The translations under genes and the position numbers were made by a program. A stretch of 64,000 nucleotides of DNA, from the NCBI GenBank assembly GCA_035048495.1, contig CM068549.1:9844000-9907999 (forward strand). The letters are read 5' to 3'. The DNA comes from Euptelea pleiosperma (lineage: Eukaryota > Streptophyta > Magnoliopsida > Ranunculales > Eupteleaceae). Shown in pieces: positions 1 to 11,600 of this stretch. Each line of letters starts with the position of its first letter. The first letter of the stretch is position 1. A model generated the notes under the pieces. It did not search any database. It was not told where the DNA came from and worked only from the letters and a program-made list of their open reading frames with translations.

Positions 1-997
1 TGCTCGAGTACGATCGGTGCCCGGATGAAGGTTTAATGGAACTTTCTCTATTCTTTAGGGTTTTCATAAGTAGGTTTAGGGAAGGATTAGGGTTTCTATA
101 TTAGTGGAATTCGTAACTATCAAAGGGATGACTTTTTCAACCCTAAAAAATTTATATTTTACACTACTAATGGGTTAGAAATGGGTCCAAGGCCCATATA
201 CATCAATAGGCTTCATTTAAGAATATTATTAAGCCCAAAAGGTCTCTAAATTGGCCATACGGGCCCACCTAACAATCGTACCACAAATAATTATAAATTG
301 ATTCAATTAAACTATATTATATAATTTAAAAGTTCATACAATAAGGTATTGACACATGTCACACACATAAATCACATAAAATAGTCTAAATACACAAAAA
401 TCACAAAAAAGTTCAAAGCCCTGGAAAAGTGTTAAGTTGATCTCGGCATGACCCGAAAAGTGATTTGCGGGTCCCACACTCCAATTAAATAAATAAAATA
501 GAATTAAATATTATTTAAAAAAGAATATAAGAATGGTAGGAAAGTTCAAAAATTACGAAAATATTATTTTTGTCAAAATCTCCCGAAATCTCCCGTTAGG
601 GTTTTTATGTCTCAAGAAATGTTCTAAATTTCTCGGGTAAGTTGGGAAGGTTAAAATAGGAATATTTTTGGTGTCTTGGGCCAACAAATAATTTTTTTAT
701 AAAAGTTCTGGAATGTTAGTTGCGGCAAGAAAAAGTGAAGTTCTGGAATGTTAGTTGCGGCAAGAAAAAGTCCCTTGGAAGTTATGGTTCATTATTTTTA
801 GCAAGAATTTAACCCTAAAGAGCGAGTTTAAAAAATAGCAGATTTTCAAAGTTGTTAGAATGAAACCAAATTAAATACACATACTCAACAATGATATTAA
901 ACCATAAAAATAATAATAAGAGTCTGAAAAAGTTTCGGATTTTCATTATTAGGTGAATTTACCATAATACCCTAAAACGAAAGTTCAGGGTATTACA
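1..997 (-). mobile_element. Tekay-like LTR fragment (5' end of LTR)
   Basis: The stretch around 60-260 resembles the Tekay LTR at 7555-7740 (shared phrases such as gggttgactttttcaaccct and caaggcccatat). The right edge ends in GGGTATTACA, the reverse complement of the TGTAATACCC that starts the Tekay LTRs at 8180 and 16533. Read on the minus strand, this is the first ~1 kb (U3) of such an LTR. The rest lies left of the window. No polypurine tract follows position 997, so the DNA to the right is outside the element, and this is a solo LTR or the outer edge of a 5' LTR. No coding sequence is visible. Confidence 0.7.
703..772. repeat. 35-bp direct tandem duplication
   Basis: A 35-bp unit beginning aagttctggaatgttag occurs twice back to back (703-737 and 738-772), identical except at the last base. 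It lies inside the Tekay-like LTR fragment and is not visible in the other Tekay LTRs of this window. Confidence 0.85.
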
Positions 998-1229
998 ATA
1001 TTCATTATTCCAAATTCCACACTAAGAGTTCAAACTGACAAAAAAAATATACTAGTAGGAGAAGAAGACAGATATATCAGATCAATCTAGCCAGACCAAT
1101 CAGCATCCCATCAGACCAATCAGCATCTAGTCCCTATAAAAGAAATAGTAAAATAATTAGAATATGAAATTTTAAACTCAATTTAAACAAAATAAAAAAA
1201 ATTGTCTATTTACAAACTTAAACATATAA
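998..1229. other. Unassigned AT-rich spacer
   Basis: No gene or element is recognised here. A short imperfect repeat (cagaccaatcagcatc, twice near 1094-1130) is the only structure I see. It separates a Tekay-like LTR edge from LTR-X copy X1. Confidence 0.5.
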
Positions 1230-4200
1230 TGAAATTAGGATTTTTCTGCGTCGTTGATTATAGAAACCCTAATTTCAACACAATTTGAAATTGGATCCGA
1301 TTTTTATCCTACAAGATTAAATAATTCTTTGCACAATGGAAAGTGTCGGATGTCGATCCGCACTCGGGGTAAGTTAGCGCAATCAAGAACGAGAGAGAAC
1401 ATGGGATTGGGGATATCACATCCCTTCCATGTCGTCTAGAGAGAGAAAGTGCAATGTAGAGAGAGAAACTAAGATTTCTAGAGAGAAGAGGAATCCTAGA
1501 GAGAGAAAGTAGAAGAAGAGAGAGAAATAAAATGTACCTTGTGGTACTTACCGAAGATCGACCCAAAGAGTTCGGCCTTGAGTGCCCGGAGAAGATCGGG
1601 CATGGGCATGGTCCAAGATCGACTAAAGGTGCTGTGCACATGAAGGTGCACCATGAGAAGGAGTCGGCCGGAGTTGGCTTGCTTAGGATAAGCTAGAGGG
1701 AGTGTTGTCCGATGCGTGCTTGTTGCTAGAGAGAATGAAGAAGAAGATGGTGGAGCATTGCTGGCCAAGGAAGGAGTAGATCTGCACTGTTGGGTAGTGA
1801 AAGGGGCAACGCAATGTTGAAGTGGTGGCTGCCTGTCACGCAGCTACCTTCCAAAAAGGTTGCAGATTTGGGATCTCACGGCCATAGAGATGGAGTGCAT
1901 AGGTGGCACTTGCAAGCAGGTGCATTTGTGGGATGCATTAGAGGTCAGCACGTGGAAGGATGGCGGTGTGGTGCATCTGACAGTCAGCCTAGAGATGGGT
2001 TGCTGCTGGTGATTGGAGAAGAAGACAGTGGTGCACATCAGGTGCATCACTGTGGAGATTTCTAGTGCCATGAGTAGTGATTATGGCGATTGTAGGTGGA
2101 TGCTTGGAGAGGATGTGCACCGTTGCAAGAAGGGAGAAGAAGGGGAGACCAGCAGCAGGGAGAAGGTGCATGCAGGTGGAAAAAGCTGCTGGTGGTGAGA
2201 CGTTATTGCAGGGAGGCGGAGCTGGACGGGTTCAGGCTGCCGGAGTTGCAGGCTGTGGAGGTGGAATGTGGAGAAGAGAGGGGTGTGGAGTACCACCTGT
2301 AAGTGCAGATCGTGGGTGAAATTTGCTGGGGAACCACCTATCGGAGTTCTAGGTGGAGTGCTATGGTGGAGAAAGTGGAGATTTGCAGGTGTGCTCCTTT
2401 GGAGTTGCAGTCCGATAACGCAACGGAGAAGAAGGATGCTTGCTGGCCGGCATTCATGGTTAAAACCCGGTAAGTTTGGTGGTGGTGCTAGCCAGCATTT
2501 CAGGCGGAGAGAGAGTTAGGAACGCACCAGCAGGTGCTGCAAAGACCTGGGAGCTTTGCTGGTTTGGTGGCCAGAGAAGAGAAGAGACTGTTGCAGACCT
2601 GCCGGAGTTGCAGGTCTGCCCGAAACAGTGGTAGAAGGCGGAGAGGATGGTGATATGCAGGTTGGTGTGCGATGGCATGCAGGTCTGAGCTTCAAGGTTG
2701 CTGGCCGTTGGAGAGGTGGAGTGAAGCAAGGCGTTTAGGCGTGTGCAGTAGGTCGTGAATGGTGATGAGGTGGAGAGAAGGAGGAGAATGGGAGAGAAGA
2801 TGGAGGAAAGGGAGATGGACGGACATGCAACAGGTGAGGATGTGTCCATGGGGAAGGGAGGATCTGAACCAGTCCGTCAGACTGGACTTTTCTAGGTGGT
2901 TAGCGGTGGTTCAGGGAGGGGAACTCCACCATTTTGGCTGCTTGTTGCAGCAGCAAATTGATGAGGGAGGTCCGGCGATGACCCCCACTGTGGATGGAGG
3001 AGATAACGGTGCTGGAGTGGACGCTTGTTGGAGGTGCTGCTATAGAAGGCAGCAACGTGATGAGCGTGGCAGCAAAGAGGAGGTCACACAGTGATGGTGG
3101 TGTTGCCATGAAGGAGGAGCTCGGTTTGGCAGCAAGGTTTGAGATTGCTGGTTCTATTGGAGAGAACTTAGCACGGTGGTGGTTCTATTTTTCCAAAGGA
3201 ATACTTCCTTATATGCAGGCCGAGAGCATCAACCTTGGTGAGGGTAGCAAGGTTGTGGATGATGGGGATGGATGAGATGGAGAGGAGCCCAAGGCTCCTC
3301 TATAGTTTGTGGCCAAGCGAGAAGAGAGTGTGAAGAGGGAAAGAGTCGTGAATTAGACTCGTTCAAGTGAGAGATAGTAGGGTTGTTAAGGAGAGAACAC
3401 GTGGGGAGAGCTGGGGAGTGATTAGGATAGAGGAGAGAGAAAGGAATAAGGGAGGACTTGTTCCTCTCTTTTAGTGGATGGGCTCAAGCACAATGGGCCC
3501 TTCTAATAGGTTAAGCCTTGGCCCACTTTATTCAAGTGAAGCCTTGGCCATTGGACATGAAGACTGTGGGCTTCTATGATTGTACTAAAGGCTATGGGCC
3601 AATGAGGTCACATGGGTTATTGAGAACCCGTGGATATTAAATGGGTGAAAACCGTGGGCCACGGGCCATGGACTTGAGTTTTGGAGGCTTGTCGATCTAG
3701 GTCGTTGGATTAGAGCATGAATTGGGCCTATTTAGACAAGACCGTGGGTTTATTTAGTGGGCCCTTTTGCCATTAGACTTGTGGGCCACTTAGCCACTAA
3801 GATGGGATATTGAGGTTTCTAATGGGGATGGGCCAAGATTAGCGAACCGTTGGATCTGGAGAGATCCAACGGTTCGATGGATGATCTAACGGCCTGAAAG
3901 AAGATCTAATGGTGGAAAAGCTATGTGAGATGGGATGGAGCTAGAGGAGAGAAGATTAGAGGTAAGATGATGGAGATCAGAGAGATCGGGGTGGTCGATC
4001 TGATGATCGAATGGTAGGATGAGAAGATCTAAGGGTCAGATGTTAGGGTCTATTGAGATGGAGAAAGATGAGAGAGAATTAGGAGAGAGGAGAGAGAAAA
4101 TAATACAAAATAAAGACAAAAGAGCTGGCAGAGGGTTTTGAACCCTAATCTTCAATGTAATCTTCAGTCAGCTTCACCAATCACGTAGGCCGTCATTTTA

Positions 4201-4628
4201 TGTCCTTTGGCTTTGGCCCGTCTCTTAGTCTTCAACTTTGCCTCTCTATTGGTTCTTTATCTGGCTCTATGATCCTCTGACTTGACCCGTACTTGGCCTG
4301 TATCTTCTAGTCATAGCCTGTTGGTTCTTTAAGCTTTGATAGTGGGCTTCAATGGTTGATCCTGGGTCCGCAAGTCTCAAAAATCGCCCGATCAAGTTTT
4401 CTGCAATAACGAGAAGCGCGTAATGAGACTTAATCAAAACGGCTTCATATCTAAACTTTCAGAAATGCGTTTAATGCATGCAAATATACCATTTCGTCCA
4501 GAAAAGTGTGTTCTACGCAATGAAAGAGATTGACATAGAAAAGTGGATATATAGCGAAGTTTAACGTAGGAGAGTGTGATAACGCTAAAGGATAATGGCT
4601 TAAAATAAGCACTTTTAAGCGAATATCA
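1230..4628 (-). mobile_element. LTR-X copy X1 (solo LTR, long subtype)
   Basis: Sense strand is minus. The + strand starts TGAAATTAGG and ends GCGAATATCA, the shared termini of the LTR-X family (TG...CA). The U5 end holds the conserved gtcgatccgcactcgggg block near 1353-1371. A splice-donor-like GGTAAGT on the sense strand sits at 1546-1552. The U3 core (about 3480-3800, rich in gggcc and ccgtgggc phrases) matches copy X7 closely and differs from X2, X3, X5 and X9. The flanking 5-mers (tataa left, actgc right) do not match, so this solo LTR probably arose by recombination between different insertions or lost a flank. It is about 3.4 kb, and no real coding sequence was found. Confidence 0.85.
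3863..3914. repeat. 20-bp minisatellite in LTR-X U3 (X1)
   Basis: Three degenerate units at a 20-bp period: gatccaacggtt at 3863, gatctaacggcc at 3883 and gatctaatggtg at 3903. The same unit occurs one to three times in the other LTR-X copies. Confidence 0.8.
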
Positions 4629-5306
4629 ACTGCAAAGTTAGAAGGTTTGATATTTGTTTTAGATTAGAAAGTTGGTAAGTTGTGGAAGTTGGTTAGGAGT
4701 TATGTAGTCACATGTGGGCCAAGAAAAGTGTCAAGGTATTGTGCCTAGCTATTGCAGCCTACTTCTGCCTTGTAGGCTTGTCAACAAAAAAGCAGCAGTT
4801 TTATGCACTAGATCACTTGTCCCTCTCCGAAAACAAAAGGCTTGTCAACAAAACAGCCCACAAGCGAACACAAGTTGAGATGAAAGACCTTACCCTCCGT
4901 AAAGAATGGGAATCGTAACCGAATGAAAACGAGTGCTTGAACTTGTCCCTATAAACAATGAAACACTAAAGAAAAAGAATGAATTAGAAAACAATGAAAC
5001 ACTAAAAAAATTTGGCAAGCTGTAAGCTAAACACAAAATGATCTACAAATTTGCAAGCTCTCAAAATTTTATACATTCACAAAATAATCTATACAGTAGA
5101 TATCAGGAGAACTGTAAGTTGTTTCCATAAACAATATATACAAATAAAGATTTGGTTGTTGGGAATGCAAAGATGATTGGCGTTGATTCCAACATGATTG
5201 TGGTGGAGCTTACTCATGTTGGTCATAGGTTGGTTGCATGTCACACTGTATTCGTTTGATTCAAGATTAATGGCTGATTTTGCCGAAAAGGATGATATTA
5301 GGTGTT
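4629..5306. other. Unassigned region between LTRs
   Basis: No gene is recognised. A 68-codon open frame at 4712-4918 has no family signature that I know. Small direct repeats occur (aggcttgtcaacaaaa near 4772 and 4840; acaatgaaacactaaa near 4957 and 4993). It may be old host DNA or a degraded transposon. Confidence 0.4.
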
Positions 5307-8180
5307 GACTCCCAAATCCTCGCCGGTCTCCTCAAGTATACCGGAGTCATCCGTCTCAAAATCCTCCCACGCACCCGGCTCCTCAAAATCTGAAATGATA
5401 TCGGTGTAACACCGCGAGCCGAGGCCTAGTAATACAACAGTGTGTATGGTATCATATCATACTATACGAGATTTTAATCAAGACATGCATCTCAATCATA
5501 TAATAAGGATGGCATAAAAGTGAAGGTAAATGCAAGGTGAGTGCAGGATGCACATGCAACTAGTACCCATAACCACATAGGGTATCCATCTCCTTCCCGC
5601 ACTAGGAGCGGTCTCATCGACCCATCTGCAGGATATAATAACGTCTGGGGCCTTCCATCCTAAGGTACCGAATCCTGATTAATTGATAAAATTAATATAA
5701 ACGTATATAATATACTTCAACCCCGTTCTCTTATGCACCCCTTATATGAAATGACGTAATGATAATAGTATGACAACAATATGACACTAGGGTTACATGG
5801 CATAAACACATTTATTTAACATTTAATAAGAATAAAAAAAATGAACACATTAACAACAAAAGTAATGATATGGATAGAACTAAAATTAAATAACATTAAT
5901 AACATGTAAAAAATAATCAAATATCACGACTAAGATGGATAGACAATACTAGTGGAAATCATAAGAGAATCCAACACTCCATCGTCGAACCCTATGAGGG
6001 ATCCATGACATAAGGTCAAACCCTAAAAAGGGATCTAAGACACTTGGCCGAACCCTATGAGGGATCCAAGACACATTGGTGAAATCCCCATGCACACAAG
6101 TCTAAGTCAAACAACAAGGTTAAAACCTTAATAGTTAATAATCATGACCCACTAATAATTAATAGGTTTTTTTACAAAAAAAATGTTTAGCTTTGTAAAA
6201 ATCATAACTAAATAAATATTAATTAGAAAAATATAAACTCATTGGATTTAAAACCTAGATTCACAGAGGTTTTTAGGAAAAATAAATAGAAAAATATTGA
6301 GATTTAAAATATGGGTCAAAACCCTTAATGAAGTGAGCCAGACAGAATCTGAAATTCTAGATTTTATAGAAAAGTCCCGCACATTTGAAAAATCATAACA
6401 TAATCAATACAAATAAGAAAAATACAAACTCAAAAGTTCTAGAAACTAGACTGACATAGGTATCTATGAAAAATAATTAAAAAAATATTTAGGTTAGAAA
6501 TATTAAATTGAAATCCCAAGTGAAGTGGACTATGCAAAATCTAGAATTCTGGTTTTTACATAAAAGTCCAGCACGTTTGAAAAATCATAACTAAATAAAT
6601 ATAAATCAGAAAAATATAAACTCAAAGGTTCTAAAAACTAGATTATAGAGGTATCTAGAAAAAATAATTAAAAAAATATTTAGATTAAAAATATAGATCC
6701 AAATTCTAAGTAAAGTGGACCATGTAAAATTTAAAATTCTAGTTTTTTTGGTAAAGTCCAACAACTTAGAAAAATCATAACTTAATCAATACAAATTAGA
6801 AAAATACAAACTCAAATGTTATAGAAATTAGATTGATAGAGGTATCTAAGAGAAATAATTATAAAAATATTTAGATTAAAAATATAGATTGAAATTCCAA
6901 GTAAAGTAGACCGTGTAAAATCTGAAATTCTAGTTTTTTTGGTAAAGTCCAACAACTTAGAAAAATCATAATTAAATAAATATAAATCTGAAAAATACAA
7001 ACTAAACGATTTTAGAAAATAGATTTATAGAGTATTTAAAAAAAACTAATTATAAAAATATTCAAATCATAAAATTACAACGAAAATGATAAAGAACATA
7101 GTCATCCGTTATAGGTACAAAAGAGACCATGGCCAAACCCATCATAGTGGCCCAAAATAAAGATCAACCCAATAAGAATAAAATAAATATTGTTGAAATT
7201 AATTTATAATGAATATCAACTATTACCTAATGAAAGAAAAATAAAATCTTGAATATACGATGGATCAAACACACTTACCTTGAGGTTTCTTGAACTTTAA
7301 TGAAGAATTCTTGAATCATTTGAAAAGTCCCTCATTTGTTGATCTTTTGTGCCCAAAGTGATATATGTTTATGAGAGAAGGGAGATGAACACTATCCTAG
7401 GGTATGGTGATGATTGGAGAAGAAGATGTGGTGTTAATGGTGGAAGAGTGTAGATGAAGGCTTGAGTTTTAGGTTAAAGATTAAGTGTAGAGAATAATGG
7501 AGGAAGAGAGCTTAAATAAAATAGAAGGTAATGAAGGAATAGGTCTCATAAGGATGAGGGTTTAATAATTTTCGTAACTCTCATAGGGTTGACTTTTTCA
7601 ACCCTCTAAAACTTATATTTTAGGCTAATTATGATTTAAAAATGGGCCCAAGGTCCATATGTATCAATTAGGCCTCATTTAAGATTATTTATAAGCCCCA
7701 AAAGTCTTTAAAACATAAAATAATATTACAAAACATTAGGTATGTAATTATTAATATAATATAACCTATGTAGCTTAATAATAAAGTCTCACAACATACA
7801 TCTCTCAGTCAGGGCACACCCCAATTAGGGTTTGGGCACCTACTTCACTAAATGGTCCAAAACTTAACCTACACTTAGAGTTAGGTTCCCTAACTTGGTG
7901 GACCTCTCCTAGGGTTTAACTAGAATATGACTAATGGTTCAAATACACACAATGACCAACACAATACAATAAACAAGCAAATATTCGAAATGTTCTAAAT
8001 ACGATAAAAGTTAAAAATAAGCTATACTGGGGCCTAGATGACTCTAGTGTCCTAAACCAATTAGGTATAAGAGTTTATTAGGGTTTCAATTAATCATCTA
8101 TAAGGTCAAGTAAACAAGTCAACCTTGGTCAAATCTCATAAAATGTCAAAAATACCTTTGAAAAAGTTGAGGGTATTACA
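5307..8180 (-). repeat. Tekay 3' LTR, truncated at its U5 end
   Basis: Aligns by eye with 13663-16533 over its whole length (from gactcccaaatcctcgcc to gagggtattaca). On the sense strand it begins TGTAATACCC next to the polypurine tract. The equivalent of 13036-13662 is missing at its left edge, where unrelated DNA begins at 5306. The two LTRs differ by many scattered substitutions and small indels, so the insertion is old. Confidence 0.85.
6197..7085. repeat. ~191-bp tandem array inside Tekay 3' LTR (5 units)
   Basis: The phrase aaaatcataact(t/a)aat recurs at about 6197, 6388, 6579, 6769 and 6960, a period of roughly 191 bp. Each is followed by the same order of motifs: a/taaatc-agaaaaatacaaactc, gttctagaaactaga, gaggtatct, aaaaatatttag. 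The units have diverged from each other by substitutions. Confidence 0.85.
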
Positions 8181-8196
8181 ACCTCTCCCCCTCAAA
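8181..8196 (-). other. Polypurine tract of Tekay element
   Basis: The minus strand reads TTTGAGGGGGAGAGGT directly before the LTR start TGTAATACCC. This is the usual place and composition for the primer of plus-strand synthesis. Confidence 0.85.
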
Positions 8197-8274
8197 AAAA
8201 TTCCATCCCGAAATTTAAAACTAATCACATCACTCCACGAAAAATAAATCTGGATACTTTTCATGCATCTTAGA

Positions 8275-9526
8275 TTCTAGTTCCCATGTTGCCTCCTCCA
8301 TGTCATGATGTTGCCACAACACCTTGACCAATCAGATAGTCTTGGTGCGTAACACATGTTCCTTGGAATCCAGGATGCGAGCTGGTCGCTTCTCGTACGT
8401 TGCATCTGCTTGAAGGTGTAGCTCCTGATAGTTGATGACGTGTGTAGGATCTGGCTCGTATCTCCAAAGCATGGATACATGGAAAACATCATGGATGCTC
8501 GAAAGTTGCGGTGGAAGTGCCAACTGATATGCAACTTGTCCTGCTCTCCTCAGGATCTCAAACGTTCTGATGAAGCGCTGTGCTAACTTACCCTTCGTCC
8601 CAAAATTGATAGTTCCCTTACGTGGAGTCACCTTCAAGAAGACTTTATCGCCGATCTGGAACTCAAGTGGTCTCCCATGTCTATCCGCATAGCTCTTCTA
8701 TCTGCTCTGTGCTGCCAACAGTTTGTCTCTGATGATCTTCACCTTCTCAGTGGTCTCCTGGTCGATCTCTGGTCCTGATAGTGAATGCTCTCCGACTTCT
8801 GCCCAACATAGGGGTGATCTACAAGGTCTGCCATATAGTGCCTCGAAAGGTGCCATGCCGATACTCGCCTGGAAACTGTTGTTGTAAGCAAACTCTGCTA
8901 GAGGTAGATGTTTACTCCAACTCCCTCCGAAGTCTAGTGCACATGCTCGGAGCATATCCTCCAATATCTGAATCATCCTCTCTGATTGCCCATCGGTCTG
9001 GGGGTGGTATGTTGTGTTAAGTTGAAGTTGAGTCCCTAAAGCCGTCTGAAGTTCCTGCCAAAAATGGGATGTGAAGCACGGGTCGCGATCTGACACGATC
9101 GAAAATGGAACTCCATGAAGTTTGACGATCTCGTCAACATAAAGCTGTGCTAATGCTGGCACCTTATCGGTCGCCTTCATAGCTAAAAAATGTGCAGACT
9201 TGGTCAGTCTGTCCACAATAACCCACGCTGCATCAAATCCTTGACGAGTCTTTGGTAGTCCTGTCACGAAGTCCATCGTGATATGGTCCCATTTCCATTC
9301 CACTACTGGTAATGGTTGTAAAAGTCCTGCTGGTCGCTGGTGCTCTGTCTTCACTTGCTGACATGTAAGACATCTGGAAATGAATGAGGCGATGTCCCTC
9401 TTCATCCCTCCACCAAAACTGGCGTCTCAAGTCCTGGTACATCTTCGTAGCACCGGGATGAATGGTGAGTCTGGAACGGTGCGCCTCTGACATGATGTCC
9501 TCTCGAAGGTTGGTGTCGTCCGGCAC
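8275..9526 (-). pseudogene. Tekay integrase and chromodomain-like tail, degenerate
   Basis: Integrase pieces are readable in order on the minus strand. The zinc-binding part lies near 9526-9370 (histidines in EAHRSRLTIHPG, cysteines in RCLTCQQVK). The catalytic core has D in [10 protein letters not shown] in IVSDRD and E in DGQSERM (9405-8700). Next comes the C-terminal part with VSMLWRYEPDP (8637-8332). The final chromodomain-like segment VKVLWQHHDMEEATWELE is at about 8275-8333. Stop codons near 8698 and 8332 and a frame change near 9400 break it. In the living family, integrase inserts the cDNA and the chromodomain directs it to heterochromatin. Here no product is expected. Confidence 0.85.
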
Positions 9527-11018
9527 ACATAATCGTCCATTAAACCAGATGCTATTGTCTGGCTGAATAGTCCAACTCTCTGGTCCTCGAACTCTGGATC
9601 ACTGGTCTGAGCCTCAATGATCCTCGGAATAACAGTCGACTGAGCGGCAATACTGAAAATAATTGCTCTATCATCACGTCGATCCACACGAAGATCGTAC
9701 TCTTCAAGAGTTTCTATCCACTGATACTGCTGCAAGACTATGCTTGCCAATGTCCCTCGAGTCTTTCTACTCAACGCGTCTACAACCTCGTTGGCTTTGC
9801 CCGGATGATAGAGTAGCGTAAAGTCATAGTCCTTCAGGAACTCCATCTACCGTCTCTGTCATAAGTTGAGCTCCTTCTGGGTGAAGATATACTTCAAACT
9901 TTTGTGCTCCGAGTATACCTCAAACTGCTCGCTGTACAAGTAGTGCCTCCAAATCTTCAAGGCGAAAATAATCGCTTCTAATTCCAAGTCGTGGGTCGGG
10001 TAATTTTGTTCGTGAATTTTCAATTGCATCGAAGCGTAGGCCACAACTCTCCCATTCTGCATAAGGACACAACCCAGTCCACTCTTCGAAGCGTCACTGT
10101 AGATCACATAGCTGGCTCCACTATCTGGTATAGTCAAGACTGGGGCTGTCGTAAGCCAGGTCTTCAGCTCTTGAAATGATGCCTCACACTGATCACTCCA
10201 AACAAACTTCTCACCCTTCCGGGTCAGCTTCGTCATCGGTGCTACCAAGCTAGAAAATCCCTCTACGAAGCGTTGATAGTATCCCGCAAGTCCCAAGAAA
10301 CTGTGGATCTCTGAAACAGTCTTTGGTCGCCCCCAATTGGAAACTGCCTCTATCTTCGCCGGGTCTACTGAGATACCCGCTGTCGTAACCACGTATCCGA
10401 GGAACTGAACCTCCTCAATCCAAAATGAACACTTCTTCCTCTTGGCATATAATTGATTCTCCCGCAATGTCTAAAGCGTAATCCAGAGATGCTCTGCGTG
10501 TTCCTCTGGTGTCTTTGAATAAGTAAGAATGTCGTCGATGAAGACAACTACGAACTGATCCAAGTACGGCCTGAAAATATGGTTCATCAAATCCATGAAG
10601 GCTACTGGTGCGTTCGTCAATCCGAAAGGCATGACAAGAAACTCATAGTATCCGTATCTGGTCCTGAAGGCCGTCTTCTGAACGTCTTCATCCTTCACTC
10701 GAAGCTAGTGATAACCTGACCACAAGTCAATCTTTGAAAAGTGTTGTGCTCCTCGAAGCTGGTCAAATAAGTCATCGATGCGAGGCAAGGGATACCGATT
10801 CTTCACTGTAACATGGTTAAGCTGTCTATAGTCAATGCAAAGCCAAAGCGATCCATCATTCTTCTTCACAAATAACACTGGTGCTCCCCACGATGAAATA
10901 CTCGGTTTAATAAACCCCCTCTCTTGAAGCTCCTGAACGTGATCATTGAGCTATTTCATTTCTAATGGTGCCATCCGATACGGTGCAATTGATATCGGAG
11001 TTGTACCTGGATAGACAT
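9427..11018 (-). pseudogene. Tekay reverse transcriptase and RNase H, degenerate
   Basis: RT motifs are recognisable on the minus strand: [19 protein letters not shown] near 10900, CIDYRQLN near 10830, KIDLWSGYH near 10720, MPFGLTNAP at about 10625, and the catalytic box FIDDIL near 10530. A thumb and connection segment follows. RNase H shows [10 protein letters not shown] near 10100, [13 protein letters not shown] near 9970 and ADALSRK-type DALSRK near 9770. Stops interrupt it near 10945, 10706, 10471 and 9859. The expected role was copying element RNA into DNA. It is not functional now. Confidence 0.85.
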
Positions 11019-11600
11019 CTATCCCAAACTCACCTCTCTCTTCGGTGGCAAACCTAGTAATTCTTCTGGAAACACATCGGGGAAGTCTTGAACCACCTCC
11101 TCTGACCCAAGCGTAACTGTCGCAAGCTCATTACCGAGTACATGCGCAAGGTAGCTATCATAGTCCTCAACACCTCTTTTACCGTAGAAGTGGAAAACTA
11201 AACCATCTGATGTTTGGAATGACACCTTCTTCTTGAAGCAATCGACTGTAGCATGGTACGACACGAGCCAGTCCATGCCCAGGATAACATCGAAGGTGGC
11301 TATCTCCATTACAATCAGATCCACAACCAGTTCCTGGTCTGAAAACCGAATTGTACAGGCTCTACAAATCCTGTCGACTCCAACTCTCCTCCCCACAGGA
11401 GTAACCACAGACAAAGGGCGAGTCATAGGCTCGGAAGACAAACCCAAAGAACATGCAAATGAAGTAGAAATAAAGGAATGCGTAGCACCTGAATCAAATA
11501 ATACTCTTGCCCAAGAGTTATATAATAAGAACGCACCTTCCACCACTTCGTTGGTAGCATCATCATCTGGGGTGACAAGTGCGAACACTCTTCCCTGAGC
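11019..11600 (-). pseudogene. Tekay aspartic protease region
   Basis: The minus-strand frame from about 11588 contains VLFDSGATHSFIS, the DSG active site of the retropepsin fold, and VILGMDWL further on, which is typical of chromoviral proteases. The frame stops at 11019 where a one-base loss shifts it relative to the RT. The family protein cleaves the Gag-Pol polyprotein. Confidence 0.85.
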
